From Bacillota bacterium (GTDB taxonomy: Bacteria; Bacillota; SHA-98; UBA4971): DNA of 36,492 nucleotides. Within the stretch, counting starts at the first letter, position 1; each line of letters starts with the position of its first letter. The position numbers and the translations under genes were made by a program. Below, in pieces: positions 1-10,874 of the stretch. The notes under the pieces are model-generated. The model saw only the letters and a list, made by a program, of their open reading frames with translations, was not told the DNA's origin and ran no database searches. The DNA is taken from NCBI GenBank assembly GCA_012689375.1, contig JAAZLO010000062.1:1-36492 (forward strand), read 5' to 3'.

Positions 1-248
1 ATCATATCCGAATTGGCTTGTTTTAGCAACGGGATCTATTTGTCTGATTAAATGTACCTTTATGAAAAACTAGCAACCTGTGCTTCGGCGGGGTTTTACC
101 CCGCCTCCGAAAACAGTAGGGGTGACATTTTTAAAGAATAAAACCCGGCTTTTTATGTGACATTTTCATAGACTATTGACAGGCAAGGTCCGATCTATTT
201 TTGGTTTCTTATCCAAAATATAAGACATAAATCCCCTATGTACAAACA
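1..248. other. Left-edge intergenic DNA with hairpin and repeats
   Basis: No supported gene is visible here. Positions 87-105 form a perfect 7-bp G/C-rich hairpin (GGCGGGG, loop TTTTA, CCCCGCC). It is not followed closely by a T-run on either strand, so it is a poor intrinsic terminator. The repeats listed at 122-166 follow. The stretch lies beyond the 3' end of the minus-strand metallopeptidase and may be the outer edge of a mobile element that continues off the window. Confidence 0.5.
122..166. repeat. Direct repeat GTGACATTTT, possible IS end
   Basis: GTGACATTTT occurs at 122-131 and again at 157-166, 35 bp apart start to start, in A/T-rich DNA. Arrays of short repeats of this type are known at the ends of IS21-family elements, so this could be one terminus of such an element lying to the left. 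No transposase or matching opposite end is visible in the window, so the assignment rests only on motif resemblance. Confidence 0.3.
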
Positions 249-1250
249 TTAACAACATACACCTATACATTTACAAATAAAGGACCTAAGAGCCTCGGTT
301 ATTTCCGAATCAATACGAGGGTCCGGATATTTAGTACAATGGGGCCATAACGCAGCTTCTCCCGATCCGAAGATCACTCTTACATCTTCCGCAAATGTCT
401 CCTCCGTTGATTCAAACCAGGCTTCGGAATTTACATTGCCGTCTGTAGTCCACTTCGGAATACCCCGGATTTCCATATATTCATCCCATAGTTGCGGATT
501 ATCTTCATATATACTTCCTATGAAAGTCATATGAATATGATGCCCAATCTCATGCGCTACCGTAAAGGCGACTTGATTCCTTATATTTTCGTGATCGTGG
601 GGCGGAGCACCAAGGAGCATGTAACCCTTAGATCCAAGCCCGCTGATTTCACCCATTGAAAATGGTAAAATAAAAATTTTGTATCCCCTAAAAACAACCG
701 GGGGAAGGGACATTCCTTCAATTGTCTTTACCACCTCTTCAATTTCAGGCACCATATCAGGGCCGGCCTCAAAAAGGGGGGTTCCGTCAGATAGTATATT
801 TATATTTTTATTTTCGGGAGGGAAATCCTCCAAATGGGAGGATAACAAATGCTTCCGGGCATTCCTTGCTTTATACAGCGCATGTAACCATCCGGCAGCA
901 TCCGGATCATATATATAAAAACCAAGTGTAGGGTGGGTGTAAGCCGGGTTATCGAGAATCAAAGCAATTTTATTTTCCAGAGTTTCAATTTCTTTACGAA
1001 GCTTCACCCTAATAACAAATCTAAATAGTCCATTAACTTCTTTGTTGTTTTGCATAATATAAGCAAGGTTCCCCACATCATTGTTAAACCATTCAATATA
1101 GTCTCCCTTACAGGTTGTCCCAGCCAATAAAGGCATATTCCCGTAAAAACAGATAAAAACCGTGAGAATTATTATGGTAGATAAAGGCTTTAAACAGGAA
1201 TATCCATAGCCACGGAAAGCCCTTATAATCAGGCTCCTCCTTGAAATCAA
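249..1250 (-). CDS. Secreted or membrane-anchored HExxH metallopeptidase
   Basis: The protein is about 333 aa and probably a zinc metallopeptidase acting outside the membrane. Near the N-terminus is a hydrophobic segment (about residues 23-37) after basic residues, like a signal peptide or anchor. The zinc-binding HEIGH is at about 233-237, inside AHEIGHH. Downstream, the glutamates of EETFAEDVR could supply the third ligand, as in gluzincins and lethal-factor-like (ATLF) domains. I chose the TTG at 1250 because GGGAGGGG (1264-1257) lies 6 nt upstream. A longer reading from a TTG at 1292 has no visible SD. A second SD (AAGGAGG, 1242-1236) sits inside the N-terminal coding region with no ordinary start codon after it. 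The substrate is unknown. The gene stands alone, divergent from the next gene. Confidence 0.6.
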   Translation of the reverse strand: MISRRSLIIRAFRGYGYSCLKPLSTIIILTVFICFYGNMPLLAGTTCKGDYIEWFNNDVGNLAYIMQNNKEVNGLFRFVIRVKLRKEIETLENKIALILDNPAYTHPTLGFYIYDPDAAGWLHALYKARNARKHLLSSHLEDFPPENKNINILSDGTPLFEAGPDMVPEIEEVVKTIEGMSLPPVVFRGYKIFILPFSMGEISGLGSKGYMLLGAPPHDHENIRNQVAFTVAHEIGHHIHMTFIGSIYEDNPQLWDEYMEIRGIPKWTTDGNVNSEAWFESTEETFAEDVRVIFGSGEAALWPHCTKYPDPRIDSEITEALRSFICKCIGVCC

Positions 1251-1456
1251 GGGTTTCCCCTCCCACGCAACTTTGCAATATGTATTCGGCAAATCAGGAA
1301 CAAAAATGATTAAAGGGTTGTGGTTGTCTTTGGATTTAACCGTCAGAGTGATTTTTAACGGGGCTCTCCCAGCCTGATATGTAATGGAATATTACCGTAA
1401 TGAATTAATTATGTCAAGAAAAAAGGGGTTCCCCAATACCTTACGCATTATCAAAT

Positions 1457-1488
1457 ACCTCCTGACAGATACTAACTTCCAAGGAGGT
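1457..1488 (+). promoter_or_regulatory. Hairpin able to mask the SD of the next gene
   Basis: ACCTCCT at 1457-1463 is perfectly complementary to AGGAGGT at 1482-1488, with an 18-nt loop. The second arm is the core of the near-perfect Shine-Dalgarno AAGGAGGTGA, which precedes the ATG at 1495. The pairing would block ribosome access, so translation could be conditional (temperature, protein or RNA). This is inferred from complementarity alone. Confidence 0.45.
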
Positions 1489-1494
1489 GATTTT

Positions 1495-2046
1495 ATGAGC
1501 GATCAAATTTCCCAAAACAACCAAGGTAACACCGGTGGAGGCCATGGAAATCATGAAAAGGGTGGAAACACACCCGGTGGGCGCATTAATACCAGTGCAT
1601 GGTTAATTGGGGCGCTTCTTGTACTGCTTGCAGTATTTGCCGGACTCCGTTTTACAAGAGTTCCGGCACCTGAAACCCCTGCCCCTACCAGGCCGGCACC
1701 AACCGTTCCCGCACCTACTCCCACCCCTTCGCCCACAACCCCTATACCGACAGATGCAGATCTGGACCGCTCTATAACAAGGGTTGAGGATTCGATCGAA
1801 AGAAAGGACTGGGACGCTGCGGAAAGGGAGTTTTCTATGCTTCGCAGTACCTGGGAAAGTCTCCGAAGCCGTATAACAGGTGAAGATGCAACAAAGAACG
1901 TTTCCGCGTTTGAAACATCAATGAGAAATTTAGAAAAGAATATCAGAGACAAAAACGAAGAAGGGGCAAAAGATGATATTAGGGAGCTAAAGACTACAGC
2001 CGATAAGTTCGATTTAACCCGCCCCGGCGGCCCTACTACAGGCTGA
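1495..2046 (+). CDS. Single-pass membrane protein with Pro-rich linker and helical domain
   Basis: I do not recognise a named family with certainty; the charged helical C-terminal domain is reminiscent of DUF4363. The 183-aa protein has a Gly/Asn/His-rich N-terminus (1-30), one membrane segment (about 35-51), a Pro/Thr/Ala linker (about 56-87) and a charged helical domain (about 88-170) with many Trp, Arg and Glu. The likely topology puts the helical domain outside the membrane. The ATG at 1495 is fixed by the near-perfect SD AAGGAGGTGA four bases upstream. A longer frame opening at 1384 lacks an SD. The gene is convergent with rtcB, 35 bp apart. The G/C-rich hairpin in that gap (about 2053-2067) lacks a T-run. 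Confidence 0.6.
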   Translation: MSDQISQNNQGNTGGGHGNHEKGGNTPGGRINTSAWLIGALLVLLAVFAGLRFTRVPAPETPAPTRPAPTVPAPTPTPSPTTPIPTDADLDRSITRVEDSIERKDWDAAEREFSMLRSTWESLRSRITGEDATKNVSAFETSMRNLEKNIRDKNEEGAKDDIRELKTTADKFDLTRPGGPTTG

Positions 2047-2081
2047 GAAACAGGGGGAGGCTCCCCCTCCCCCCTATATTA

Positions 2082-3539
2082 TTATCCTTTGACTACTCCC
2101 ATCGGTCGCATACGCGCAACCCTGAGGGAAATACCTGCTTCATGGCAAACACGGACTACCTCATTAACATCTTTATATGCCTCAGGTGCCTCCTCAGCCA
2201 ATACACCGCGGCTGGCAGCTTTGACAATAATCCCCTTATCTCTTAATTTGGATTGGACAGACATTCCGCTCGTTGTCTTCTTCGCCGCAGTCCTGCTCAT
2301 AAGCCGTCCCGCCCCGTGACAGCTAGAACCGAATGTCTCCTGTAAAGCTTTCTCTGTCCCTACAAGAAGATAAGAAGCACGCCCCATATCCCCGGGAACC
2401 AAAACCGGCTGGCCTATATCACTGTATTCCTCAGGGATGTCAGGGTGACCCGGGGGAAATGCTCTTGTTGCTCCTTTTCTGTGAACACAAACGCGTAGGT
2501 TCTTTTCGTCTACCACGTGCTCTTCAATTTTAGCAATATTATGGGCAACATCATAAATAAGATCCATCCCGAGATCTTCCGGCCGCCGTTTAAATATTTC
2601 TCCAAAGGTTTGGCGTGCTAGATGCATCATTACCTGTCTGTTAGCCCATGCATAATTAGCTGCGGCAGCCATTGCCGCAAAATAATCCTTTCCTTCCGGG
2701 GAATTAAGGGGGGCACAAGCTAATTGTCTGTCAGGAATATTAATATCGTATTTCCTGACTGCCCGCTCCATGGTTTTTAAGTAATCCGTACATACCTGAT
2801 GGCCTAAACCCCTTGAACCTGAGTGAATCATCATAACGACCTGATCTTCGGACAGTCCAAGCTTTTCTGCTATGTCTTTATCGAACAGCTCATCAATAAC
2901 CTGGATTTCAAGAAAATGGTTACCTGAGCCCAGCGTCCCCAGCTGCGGCATACCCCGCTTGTAGGCTCTGTCGCTGACTTTATTTGCCTTTGCCCCTTTC
3001 ATACACCCTCGTTCTTCCGTCATATCTAGATCCCGCGGCCTACCATATCCCTTTTCCACAGCCCAGGCTGCACCCTTCTCAAGAACCTCGGAAATTTCAT
3101 ATTTTGTTAGTACAAGAGTTCCTTTGGAACCCACTCCTGACGGAATGTTTCTGAAAAGCCGATCCACTAATTTGTCAAGGTAGGGGCGGACGTCTTCTTC
3201 CGATAGATTAGTCTTGAGCAATCTTACCCCGCAATTAATATCGAATCCCACACCACCAGGGGATATCACCCCGTCATCAAGGCGAGTGGCACCTACACCC
3301 CCTATGGCAAACCCGTACCCCCAATGAATATCTGGCATGGCAAGGGATGCACCTACCATCCCCGGAAGATGCGCAGCATTAGCTACTTGTTCAGGGGCTT
3401 TATCTTGGCGAATGATATCGATATGTTCTTCGTCCATATAAATCAGCCCAGGGACCCTCATGCCGTCCTTATATGTTTTTGGGATCCTCCATCTGAACCT
3501 GTCCACCTTATCAAGAGGTCCTTCCCACCTGTTACTCAT
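2082..3539 (-). CDS. rtcB: tRNA-splicing/RNA-repair ligase RtcB
   Basis: A 485-aa GTP- and Mn2+-dependent ligase that joins 2',3'-cyclic-phosphate or 3'-phosphate RNA ends to 5'-OH ends. Visible family motifs, in order, are DINCGVR (metal-binding Cys about 103), [22 protein letters not shown] and HGAGR, whose His (about 408) is the residue guanylylated in characterised RtcB. All expected metal ligands appear present. The ATG at 3539 is preferred over a GTG at 3548 because GGGAGGTG lies 6 nt before it and overlaps the upstream candidate's own leader. Its activator archease is the next gene upstream, and the pair follows gyrA on the same strand. A weak promoter (CTGACA, 17 nt, TATAGG) may exist in the 112-bp gap. 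Length and motifs are normal. Confidence 0.95.
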   Translation of the reverse strand: MSNRWEGPLDKVDRFRWRIPKTYKDGMRVPGLIYMDEEHIDIIRQDKAPEQVANAAHLPGMVGASLAMPDIHWGYGFAIGGVGATRLDDGVISPGGVGFDINCGVRLLKTNLSEEDVRPYLDKLVDRLFRNIPSGVGSKGTLVLTKYEISEVLEKGAAWAVEKGYGRPRDLDMTEERGCMKGAKANKVSDRAYKRGMPQLGTLGSGNHFLEIQVIDELFDKDIAEKLGLSEDQVVMMIHSGSRGLGHQVCTDYLKTMERAVRKYDINIPDRQLACAPLNSPEGKDYFAAMAAAANYAWANRQVMMHLARQTFGEIFKRRPEDLGMDLIYDVAHNIAKIEEHVVDEKNLRVCVHRKGATRAFPPGHPDIPEEYSDIGQPVLVPGDMGRASYLLVGTEKALQETFGSSCHGAGRLMSRTAAKKTTSGMSVQSKLRDKGIIVKAASRGVLAEEAPEAYKDVNEVVRVCHEAGISLRVARMRPMGVVKG

Positions 3540-3651
3540 AATAGACACCTCCCAATGTCGCTTAGGTGTTATAAACCTATAAAAATTGTCAGAATCCTTG
3601 TCAGGGGGATGTAGTCATGAATGGGGAAGAAGATCAAGATTTTAAGTTTCT

Positions 3652-4131
3652 TTATATATCTAGGATTACCTGAGCCTGCCATTTACCTTTGTGGTTAGGC
3701 TCTTCTTCCGGTGAATCTAATCGCTCAACCTTAAGCATATGATAGGTGACACCTTTGATTTCCAGATCAAATTTATGTGTTTCAGTGCGAAATTTTTCCC
3801 CGCTGATTGTAGCAGAAACAAGGTACCCGTTGGGATCTGCAGGAATATGTTCAGGCACCCGAATTTCTATACTTTGAATATCCGAAAGCAAGAAGTTTTC
3901 TGAATAAATCTGGAACAAGAGCTCTGATAACCATTCTACCATTAGGCTTTCCGGATCATAACCGGTGACCTTTATATGTTTTTTTTCTCTGGAGGAAACA
4001 TGAGAATCTGGAGATAAAATGAGGCTGATCATACCTAAGGCCATACAGGTGAATACTTCCTCCAAAGTATCCCCGAATGCACGAAGACCTATATCAGCAG
4101 TATGTTCCAGCACTTCGTAGCCTTGGGACAT
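3652..4131 (-). CDS. Archease, RtcB activator
   Basis: This 159-aa protein has the archease signature near its N-terminus (YEVLEHTADIGLRAFG), an acidic surface typical of the family, and the C-terminal region containing TYHMLKVE. Archease speeds guanylylation of RtcB and allows multiple turnover, so the rtcB gene next to it gives strong context. The ATG at 4131 follows GAGGG about 10 nt upstream. That SD lies inside the end of gyrA, and only 5 bp separate the gyrA stop from this start, so translational coupling to gyrA is likely. Nothing appears truncated. Confidence 0.93.
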   Translation of the reverse strand: MSQGYEVLEHTADIGLRAFGDTLEEVFTCMALGMISLILSPDSHVSSREKKHIKVTGYDPESLMVEWLSELLFQIYSENFLLSDIQSIEIRVPEHIPADPNGYLVSATISGEKFRTETHKFDLEIKGVTYHMLKVERLDSPEEEPNHKGKWQAQVILDI

Positions 4132-4136
4132 GTTTT

Positions 4137-6572
4137 TTATCCCTCGTTCCTGGTTATAACCTGTGCTATGGAAACCACCTTATCGTTAGGCTCAAGCCGC
4201 ATTACGCGGACGCCTTGGGCAGGTCTGCCCTGCTGGGGAATGTCTGCCACATCCATTCTTATGACAATTCCTTCAGCGGAAATACACATAAGCTCATCAT
4301 CGCCGTCAAGCACTTTAACAGCAACTGCACTACCGCTTTTATCCGTAAGCCTAATTGTCATAACACCTTTTCTTGCCCGGGAATAAGTACGGTATTCATC
4401 TAAAGGGGTTCTTTTCCCAAACCCTTTTTCAGTTACGACAAGAAGATCTCTGTCCTCCTTAACTATATCCATACCTATAACTGAATCTCCCTCTGCAAGA
4501 TTGATCCCTATGACCCCCCTAGTATCACGGCCGGTCGGGCGGACATTCTCTTCATTAAACCGGAGGGCCCTACCTCCTGTTGTTGCAATTATCACATCAT
4601 CATTTCCTGAGGTCAATTTTACACTGACCAGATCATCTTCAGGATCAAGGCGAATTGCAATGAGCCCGCCTTTTCTTCTGGTATCAAAGTTGGAAAGTGC
4701 AGTCTTCTTCACCACCCCGTACCTAGTAGCTTTCAATAGGTACCTGTTAGGTGCAAAGGTTCGAATGGGTATAACTGCCCGGATGGTTTCATCAGACATT
4801 AAAGGTATTAGGTTTACAATGGCAGTACCCCTGGATTGACGGCTTGCTTCAGGGACTTCATAGCCTTTTAGTGAATACACTCTCCCTTTATCTGTAAAGA
4901 AAAGGATATAATTATGGGTAGTCGCAATAAACAGGTGCTCTACAAAATCCTCATCTTTTGTATTCATACCGGTAATACCTCGGCCACCACGCCTTTGGCT
5001 TCTATAAGTATTTAAGGGAAGCCTTTTAATGTATCCATGGTGGGTCAGGGTTACTGCAATATCTTCCTCAGCAATGAGATCCTCGACATCGAAATCTGAA
5101 TCATCAAAAGTAATTTTAGTCCGCCTATCATCGGCAAATTCTTTCTTAATTTCAAGTAGTTCTTCTTTAATTATACTAAACACTTTTCTTTCATCGGCGA
5201 GAATCCCTTTAAGCTTTTCTATAAGTCCCTTGACTTCCTTTAATTCGTTTTCAATTTTCTTTCGTTCGAGCCCTGTTAATCTTTGGAGTCTCATATCAAG
5301 AATAGCCTGGGCCTGTTTTTGCGAGAGATTGAAATTTCCCATTAAACCTTTCCTGGCAATTTCCGGGTTAGCGGAATCCCGGATTAACTTGATAACAGCA
5401 TCCAAGTTATCCAAGGCTATCTTTAGCCCCTCAAGAATATGAGCTTTTTCCTCAGCCTTATTTAAATCAAACCTGGTCCGTCTTACTACAACTTCTTTTT
5501 GGTGCTCAATGTAATAATTAATTATTTCCTTGAGATCTAAAACCTTGGGTTCCCCGTCAACAACAACTAACATGATAACACCAAAAGTCCATTGCATCTG
5601 GGTATGCCTATACAGCTGATTAAGGATTACATGAGCGTTTGCATCCCGCCTTATATCAATAACAACCCGCATGCCGTCTCTGTCACTTTCGTCCCTCAGA
5701 TCCGTAATACCGTTAATTTTTTTGTCACGGACTAATTCGGCTATCTTCTCAACCACTCTTGATTTATTTACCATGTATGGGATTTCCGTCACGACAATGC
5801 GGCTTTTTCCCCCGGTAACAGTCTCAATTTGGGCACGGGCCCGCATTCTGACAGATCCCCTGCCTGTAGTATATGCATTCCATATTCCCTCTTTCCCTAC
5901 AATGAGACCGCCTGTAGGAAAATCAGGCCCTTTTATCACAGTCATCAGATCTTCAGATGAAGCATTCGGGTTATCTATAAGCATAATAGTTCCGTCAATA
6001 ACTTCCCCCAGATTATGAGGTGGAATATTAGTAGCCATTCCTACAGCAATTCCGGAAGATCCGTTAACAAGAAGGTTTGGAAAACGGGAAGGTAATACAG
6101 TAGGTTCCTTCAATGATTCATCAAAATTCGGCGTAAAATCTACAGTGTCTTTGTCTATATCCGCTAGAAGTTTCTGAGATATCTTTGCCATACGGGCCTC
6201 AGTATATCTCATAGCAGCAGGCGGATCTCCGTCAATAGATCCGAAGTTTCCGTGACCATCTATTAAGATGTATCTTTGTGAAAAATCCTGAGCCATTCTA
6301 ACTAAGGCATCATATATCGCAGCGTCCCCATGGGGGTGATATTTACCCATTACTTCCCCGACAATGGTCGCAGATTTTCGGTGTGGTTTATCTGAAGTGA
6401 GATTAATTTCATTCATTGCGTAGAGAATACGTCTATGAATAGGTTTCAGGCCGTCACGGACGTCAGGGAGGGCCCTCCCCACTATTACACTCATAGAGTA
6501 CAGCATATATGAGCGCTTCATCTCATCTTCAAGATTTATCGGTATTACTTTGCCGTCTGTAAACTCAAGCAA
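4137..6572 (-). CDS. gyrA: DNA gyrase subunit A
   Basis: The 811-aa breakage-rejoining subunit of DNA gyrase, acting with GyrB to introduce negative supercoils. The active-site tyrosine is Y123 in [10 protein letters not shown]. The GyrA box QRRGGRG, needed for DNA wrapping, is present before the C-terminal beta-pinwheel, so this is gyrase rather than topoisomerase IV. In the quinolone pocket, HGDAAIYD carries Ala at the E. coli Ser83 position (residue 84 here), while the Asp87 equivalent is kept. It starts at TTG 6572, with GAGGAGG nine nt upstream, and lies 22 bp behind gyrB. There is no long acidic tail like that of E. coli GyrA. Confidence 0.98.
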   Translation of the reverse strand: MLEFTDGKVIPINLEDEMKRSYMLYSMSVIVGRALPDVRDGLKPIHRRILYAMNEINLTSDKPHRKSATIVGEVMGKYHPHGDAAIYDALVRMAQDFSQRYILIDGHGNFGSIDGDPPAAMRYTEARMAKISQKLLADIDKDTVDFTPNFDESLKEPTVLPSRFPNLLVNGSSGIAVGMATNIPPHNLGEVIDGTIMLIDNPNASSEDLMTVIKGPDFPTGGLIVGKEGIWNAYTTGRGSVRMRARAQIETVTGGKSRIVVTEIPYMVNKSRVVEKIAELVRDKKINGITDLRDESDRDGMRVVIDIRRDANAHVILNQLYRHTQMQWTFGVIMLVVVDGEPKVLDLKEIINYYIEHQKEVVVRRTRFDLNKAEEKAHILEGLKIALDNLDAVIKLIRDSANPEIARKGLMGNFNLSQKQAQAILDMRLQRLTGLERKKIENELKEVKGLIEKLKGILADERKVFSIIKEELLEIKKEFADDRRTKITFDDSDFDVEDLIAEEDIAVTLTHHGYIKRLPLNTYRSQRRGGRGITGMNTKDEDFVEHLFIATTHNYILFFTDKGRVYSLKGYEVPEASRQSRGTAIVNLIPLMSDETIRAVIPIRTFAPNRYLLKATRYGVVKKTALSNFDTRRKGGLIAIRLDPEDDLVSVKLTSGNDDVIIATTGGRALRFNEENVRPTGRDTRGVIGINLAEGDSVIGMDIVKEDRDLLVVTEKGFGKRTPLDEYRTYSRARKGVMTIRLTDKSGSAVAVKVLDGDDELMCISAEGIVIRMDVADIPQQGRPAQGVRVMRLEPNDKVVSIAQVITRNEG

Positions 6573-6594
6573 AGATTATGGCCTCCTCGCAATC

Positions 6595-8670
<2,076 letters not shown>

Positions 8671-8704
8671 TTATAGAAAAGAAGTAACTCTTAATCAGAC
8701 TGGT

Positions 8705-8732
8705 AAAAACCGTGATGGAATCCACCACGGTT
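8705..8732 (-). terminator. Intrinsic terminator or attenuator before gyrB
   Basis: On the minus strand, AACCGTG (8732-8726) pairs with CACGGTT (8714-8708). The stem continues past a mismatch with three further pairs, and the distal arm runs into TTTTT (8709-8705). It could end the upstream dnaA-remB transcript. It also lies only about 20-45 nt after the start point expected from the promoter at 8759-8786, so it may instead attenuate gyrBA transcription. Confidence 0.6.
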
Positions 8733-8758
8733 CCTGTATCTGGTGTTTATATATTTAA

Positions 8759-8786
8759 ATTATAGCAAACAATTGTTCCGGATCAA
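8759..8786 (-). promoter_or_regulatory. Sigma-A promoter, extended -10, upstream of gyrB
   Basis: Minus strand: TTGATC (8786-8781), a 16-nt spacer, TATAAT (8764-8759), with the extended element TGC directly before the -10. This is among the best promoter matches in the window. Transcription would start near 8752 and meet the hairpin at 8732-8705 before reaching gyrB. Confidence 0.6.
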
Positions 8787-8987
8787 CCCCGCGTATTGGT
8801 GATATTCACTGTACCGGGGGATCTAAATTCTATTTCTTCCACTAGTATTTCCATAAATGTTATTACTCACAAGCTAATGTTAATACACATAATAATCGGT
8901 GTCAACGGTACAGCCTGACCCAAATACCCGGCATCCTTTTTAAAATTACCCAAGGAAATTAAACATGGATTCAAAGGGGGAAATGTA

Positions 8988-9230
8988 TTAATAATCTATC
9001 TTGTACCGACGGTACAAAGTTGAAACCGATACAGGTGATAAGTAGATGGTATCCGAGGTTATAACAATAGATTTCGGTTGGCCCTCACCAATTTGTACTA
9101 CCTGATTAAGAATTTTTCGGGAATGAAGGAACTCAGAAGTCAACTTCGATTTATCCAAGGACTTTATTGACATAATTAAGATAATATCCTTATCAGGTAT
9201 ACTGACTTGCATTCCTAAGTGGGTGAACAT
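8988..9230 (-). CDS. remB: RemB/YaaB-like DUF370 regulator
   Basis: An 80-aa protein resembling Bacillus YaaB (RemB), a DUF370 protein linked to extracellular-matrix gene control. Recognised features are the N-terminal MFTHLG and the C-terminal KSIVITSDTIYLSPVSVSTL with a basic end. Its place between recF/DUF721 and gyrB matches yaaB in Bacillus. The ATG at 9230 is preferred to a TTG at 9239 that overlaps the preceding stop; AAGGA is about 10 nt upstream of the ATG. The family forms ring-like DNA-binding assemblies in related proteins (RemA). The specific target here is unknown. Confidence 0.85.
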   Translation of the reverse strand: MFTHLGMQVSIPDKDIILIMSIKSLDKSKLTSEFLHSRKILNQVVQIGEGQPKSIVITSDTIYLSPVSVSTLYRRYKIDY

Positions 9231-9235
9231 ATATA

Positions 9236-9733
9236 TCAATCCTTTAAAATCCTATTTCGCATAACACGGGTTTCTTCTGTAGTGATTGCAAACCTAATAA
9301 AGGCTGCCTTTACCGAAATATCTTCTATATGCTGAGCGAACTCTTCTATTTTCGCGGCTTCCTTCCGGGAAAGGGGCCGTTTCTTTATAATTTGAATGTC
9401 TGTACTTTCCTTTTCCCCCCCCTTTTCTTTAATATCAGGGAATTCCCTTCCGGTAGCCTTGAATCTTATATCTTTTATAGTTCCCCTTCCCAAATATCTG
9501 TTTAATTTTTTAATAATATCCCTTTTCAGCAATGACAGTTCAGCCGCCCACACGGAATTTTTAACCTCTACGAATAGTACTCCTCCCCTGCAAGAAACGG
9601 CTTCGGAGACATTAGAGGCAGGGGAGCCGACTATATCATTCCACATGAACACAGCTTGGGACCTTTTAACTTTTCTTACTATCCCGAATCTGCGTAGGCT
9701 GCTTTCAATAGCTACCCTAACCGGAACTGCCAT
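9236..9733 (-). CDS. DUF721/DciA-like protein
   Basis: A 165-aa protein with the DUF721 core (VRVAIESSLRRFGI, a Trp-containing WNDIVG, then VEVKNSVWAAEL and LSLLKRDII). DciA, the studied member of this family, helps place the replicative helicase, which would suit a gene beside recF and dnaN. Whether this clostridial form does the same is inferred. The ATG at 9733 lies inside the last codons of recF, with AAGGAGG six nt upstream, giving a 17-nt overlap and likely coupling. A longer frame reaching 9847 would run deep into recF and is rejected. The C-terminal 60 residues are charged and helical. Confidence 0.8.
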   Translation of the reverse strand: MAVPVRVAIESSLRRFGIVRKVKRSQAVFMWNDIVGSPASNVSEAVSCRGGVLFVEVKNSVWAAELSLLKRDIIKKLNRYLGRGTIKDIRFKATGREFPDIKEKGGEKESTDIQIIKKRPLSRKEAAKIEEFAQHIEDISVKAAFIRFAITTEETRVMRNRILKD

Positions 9734-10874
9734 CGTTAACCTCCTTGATGGAACCTGATTGAACTTTAAATACCTTAGCAGACTTAGGGAATTCATTAAG
9801 TATTTTTTGATCTGTTGCTGTAATAACAGTTTGAATATCTCCATCAATATATTTCCAAAGATGGGCTCTTTTCGATGGATCTAATTCACTTGATACGTCG
9901 TCAAGCAAAAGGATAGGATCTTCCCCTGTTTCATTCCTGATAAGATCTAATTCTCCTAAACGGAGAGCAAGCATTGCAGTTCTTTGCTGTCCTTGTGAAC
10001 CGAAAGTCCTTATATCAACATCATCAATACTGAAAACCATGTTATCTCTATGAGGACCAATTAAAGTTATACCCTGCAAGAGCTCTGCCTTTTTAAGCCT
10101 ATTCAGTTCCCTTTGAAAAATTCGGGAGTATTCATCTATAACCGCAGCCTTGTCCCTGTGAGTAGCATCCAAAGGAACATCAAACGACGGCAGGTAATCT
10201 AATTTAAGGAAACCTGTTGAAGCAATTTCTTTATAGGCTGCATGTGCTAAAGATGAAAGTTTTTCCACAATCTTGGCCCTTTTAATCATTATACGGACAC
10301 CAACAGGAATCAACTGTTTATCCCAGACATCCAATGCAGTTTTCCCTTGAATTGAATTCATTAAATGGCGGCCGTCTTTCAAAAATCTGTTACGTTGTGA
10401 TAAAATTCGTCTGTATCCAGCTAAATCCCTACGGTATCCCTCATATATGGAGGAAATTTCTAAGTCTAAGAACCTTCTTCGTTCACCTGGACCCCCTTTA
10501 ATAATTCTAAGATCATCGGGTCCGAATATTACAATATTTACAGCACCTATATACTCCATTGCGGAATCCTGGTGTACGCCGTCTAGGCGGATTCGCTTCC
10601 CCTTCTCTTGACTGTACGCAACCTCCACAAGCAGACTGTCATTGTTACGCAGGAATCGTGATCCCGTATAGAATGCAGATTCCCCCCATTTAATAAGTTC
10701 ATTCTCACGGGGTGTCCTATAAGATTTCCCGGTACCGCATAGATGAATTGCCTCTATTACATTTGTTTTCCCCTGCCCGTTATCACCTACCAGGACATTT
10801 TTCCCGGGAAATAATTCAATATCTAAGGATGTATAGTTTCTGAAATTTCTTAACCTTAGTTTTTCAAGGAGCAT
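9717..10874 (-). CDS. recF: DNA replication/repair protein RecF
   Basis: A 385-aa SMC-like ATPase that binds gapped DNA and helps RecO/RecR load RecA. The Walker A motif GDNGQGKT lies about 30 residues from the start. The ABC signature region (FGSQGQQRT) and Walker B LLLDDVSSELD are near the C-terminus. The N-terminal LRLRNFRNY is typical. The ATG at 10874 overlaps the end of yaaA by 11 nt, with AGGAG about 10 nt upstream. The reading frame contains the Noc-site-like sequence at 10799-10812. Length is usual for the family. Confidence 0.97.
   Translation of the reverse strand: MLLEKLRLRNFRNYTSLDIELFPGKNVLVGDNGQGKTNVIEAIHLCGTGKSYRTPRENELIKWGESAFYTGSRFLRNNDSLLVEVAYSQEKGKRIRLDGVHQDSAMEYIGAVNIVIFGPDDLRIIKGGPGERRRFLDLEISSIYEGYRRDLAGYRRILSQRNRFLKDGRHLMNSIQGKTALDVWDKQLIPVGVRIMIKRAKIVEKLSSLAHAAYKEIASTGFLKLDYLPSFDVPLDATHRDKAAVIDEYSRIFQRELNRLKKAELLQGITLIGPHRDNMVFSIDDVDIRTFGSQGQQRTAMLALRLGELDLIRNETGEDPILLLDDVSSELDPSKRAHLWKYIDGDIQTVITATDQKILNEFPKSAKVFKVQSGSIKEVNDGSSG
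10799..10812. promoter_or_regulatory. Noc-site-like palindrome in recF (13/14)
   Basis: TTTTCCCGGGAAAT differs at one position from the Noc-binding consensus ATTTCCCGGGAAAT known from Bacillus. It lies inside the start of recF. See the grouped observation on Noc-type sites. Confidence 0.45.

Noticed and set aside
87-105. G/C hairpin as terminator of the metallopeptidase gene
   Set aside because: It is about 145 bp beyond the stop and has no close T-run on the minus strand.
5029-5442. 137-codon Ser-rich frame opposite gyrA
   Set aside because: It is an antisense shadow of gyrA with composition typical of a reverse reading and no SD.
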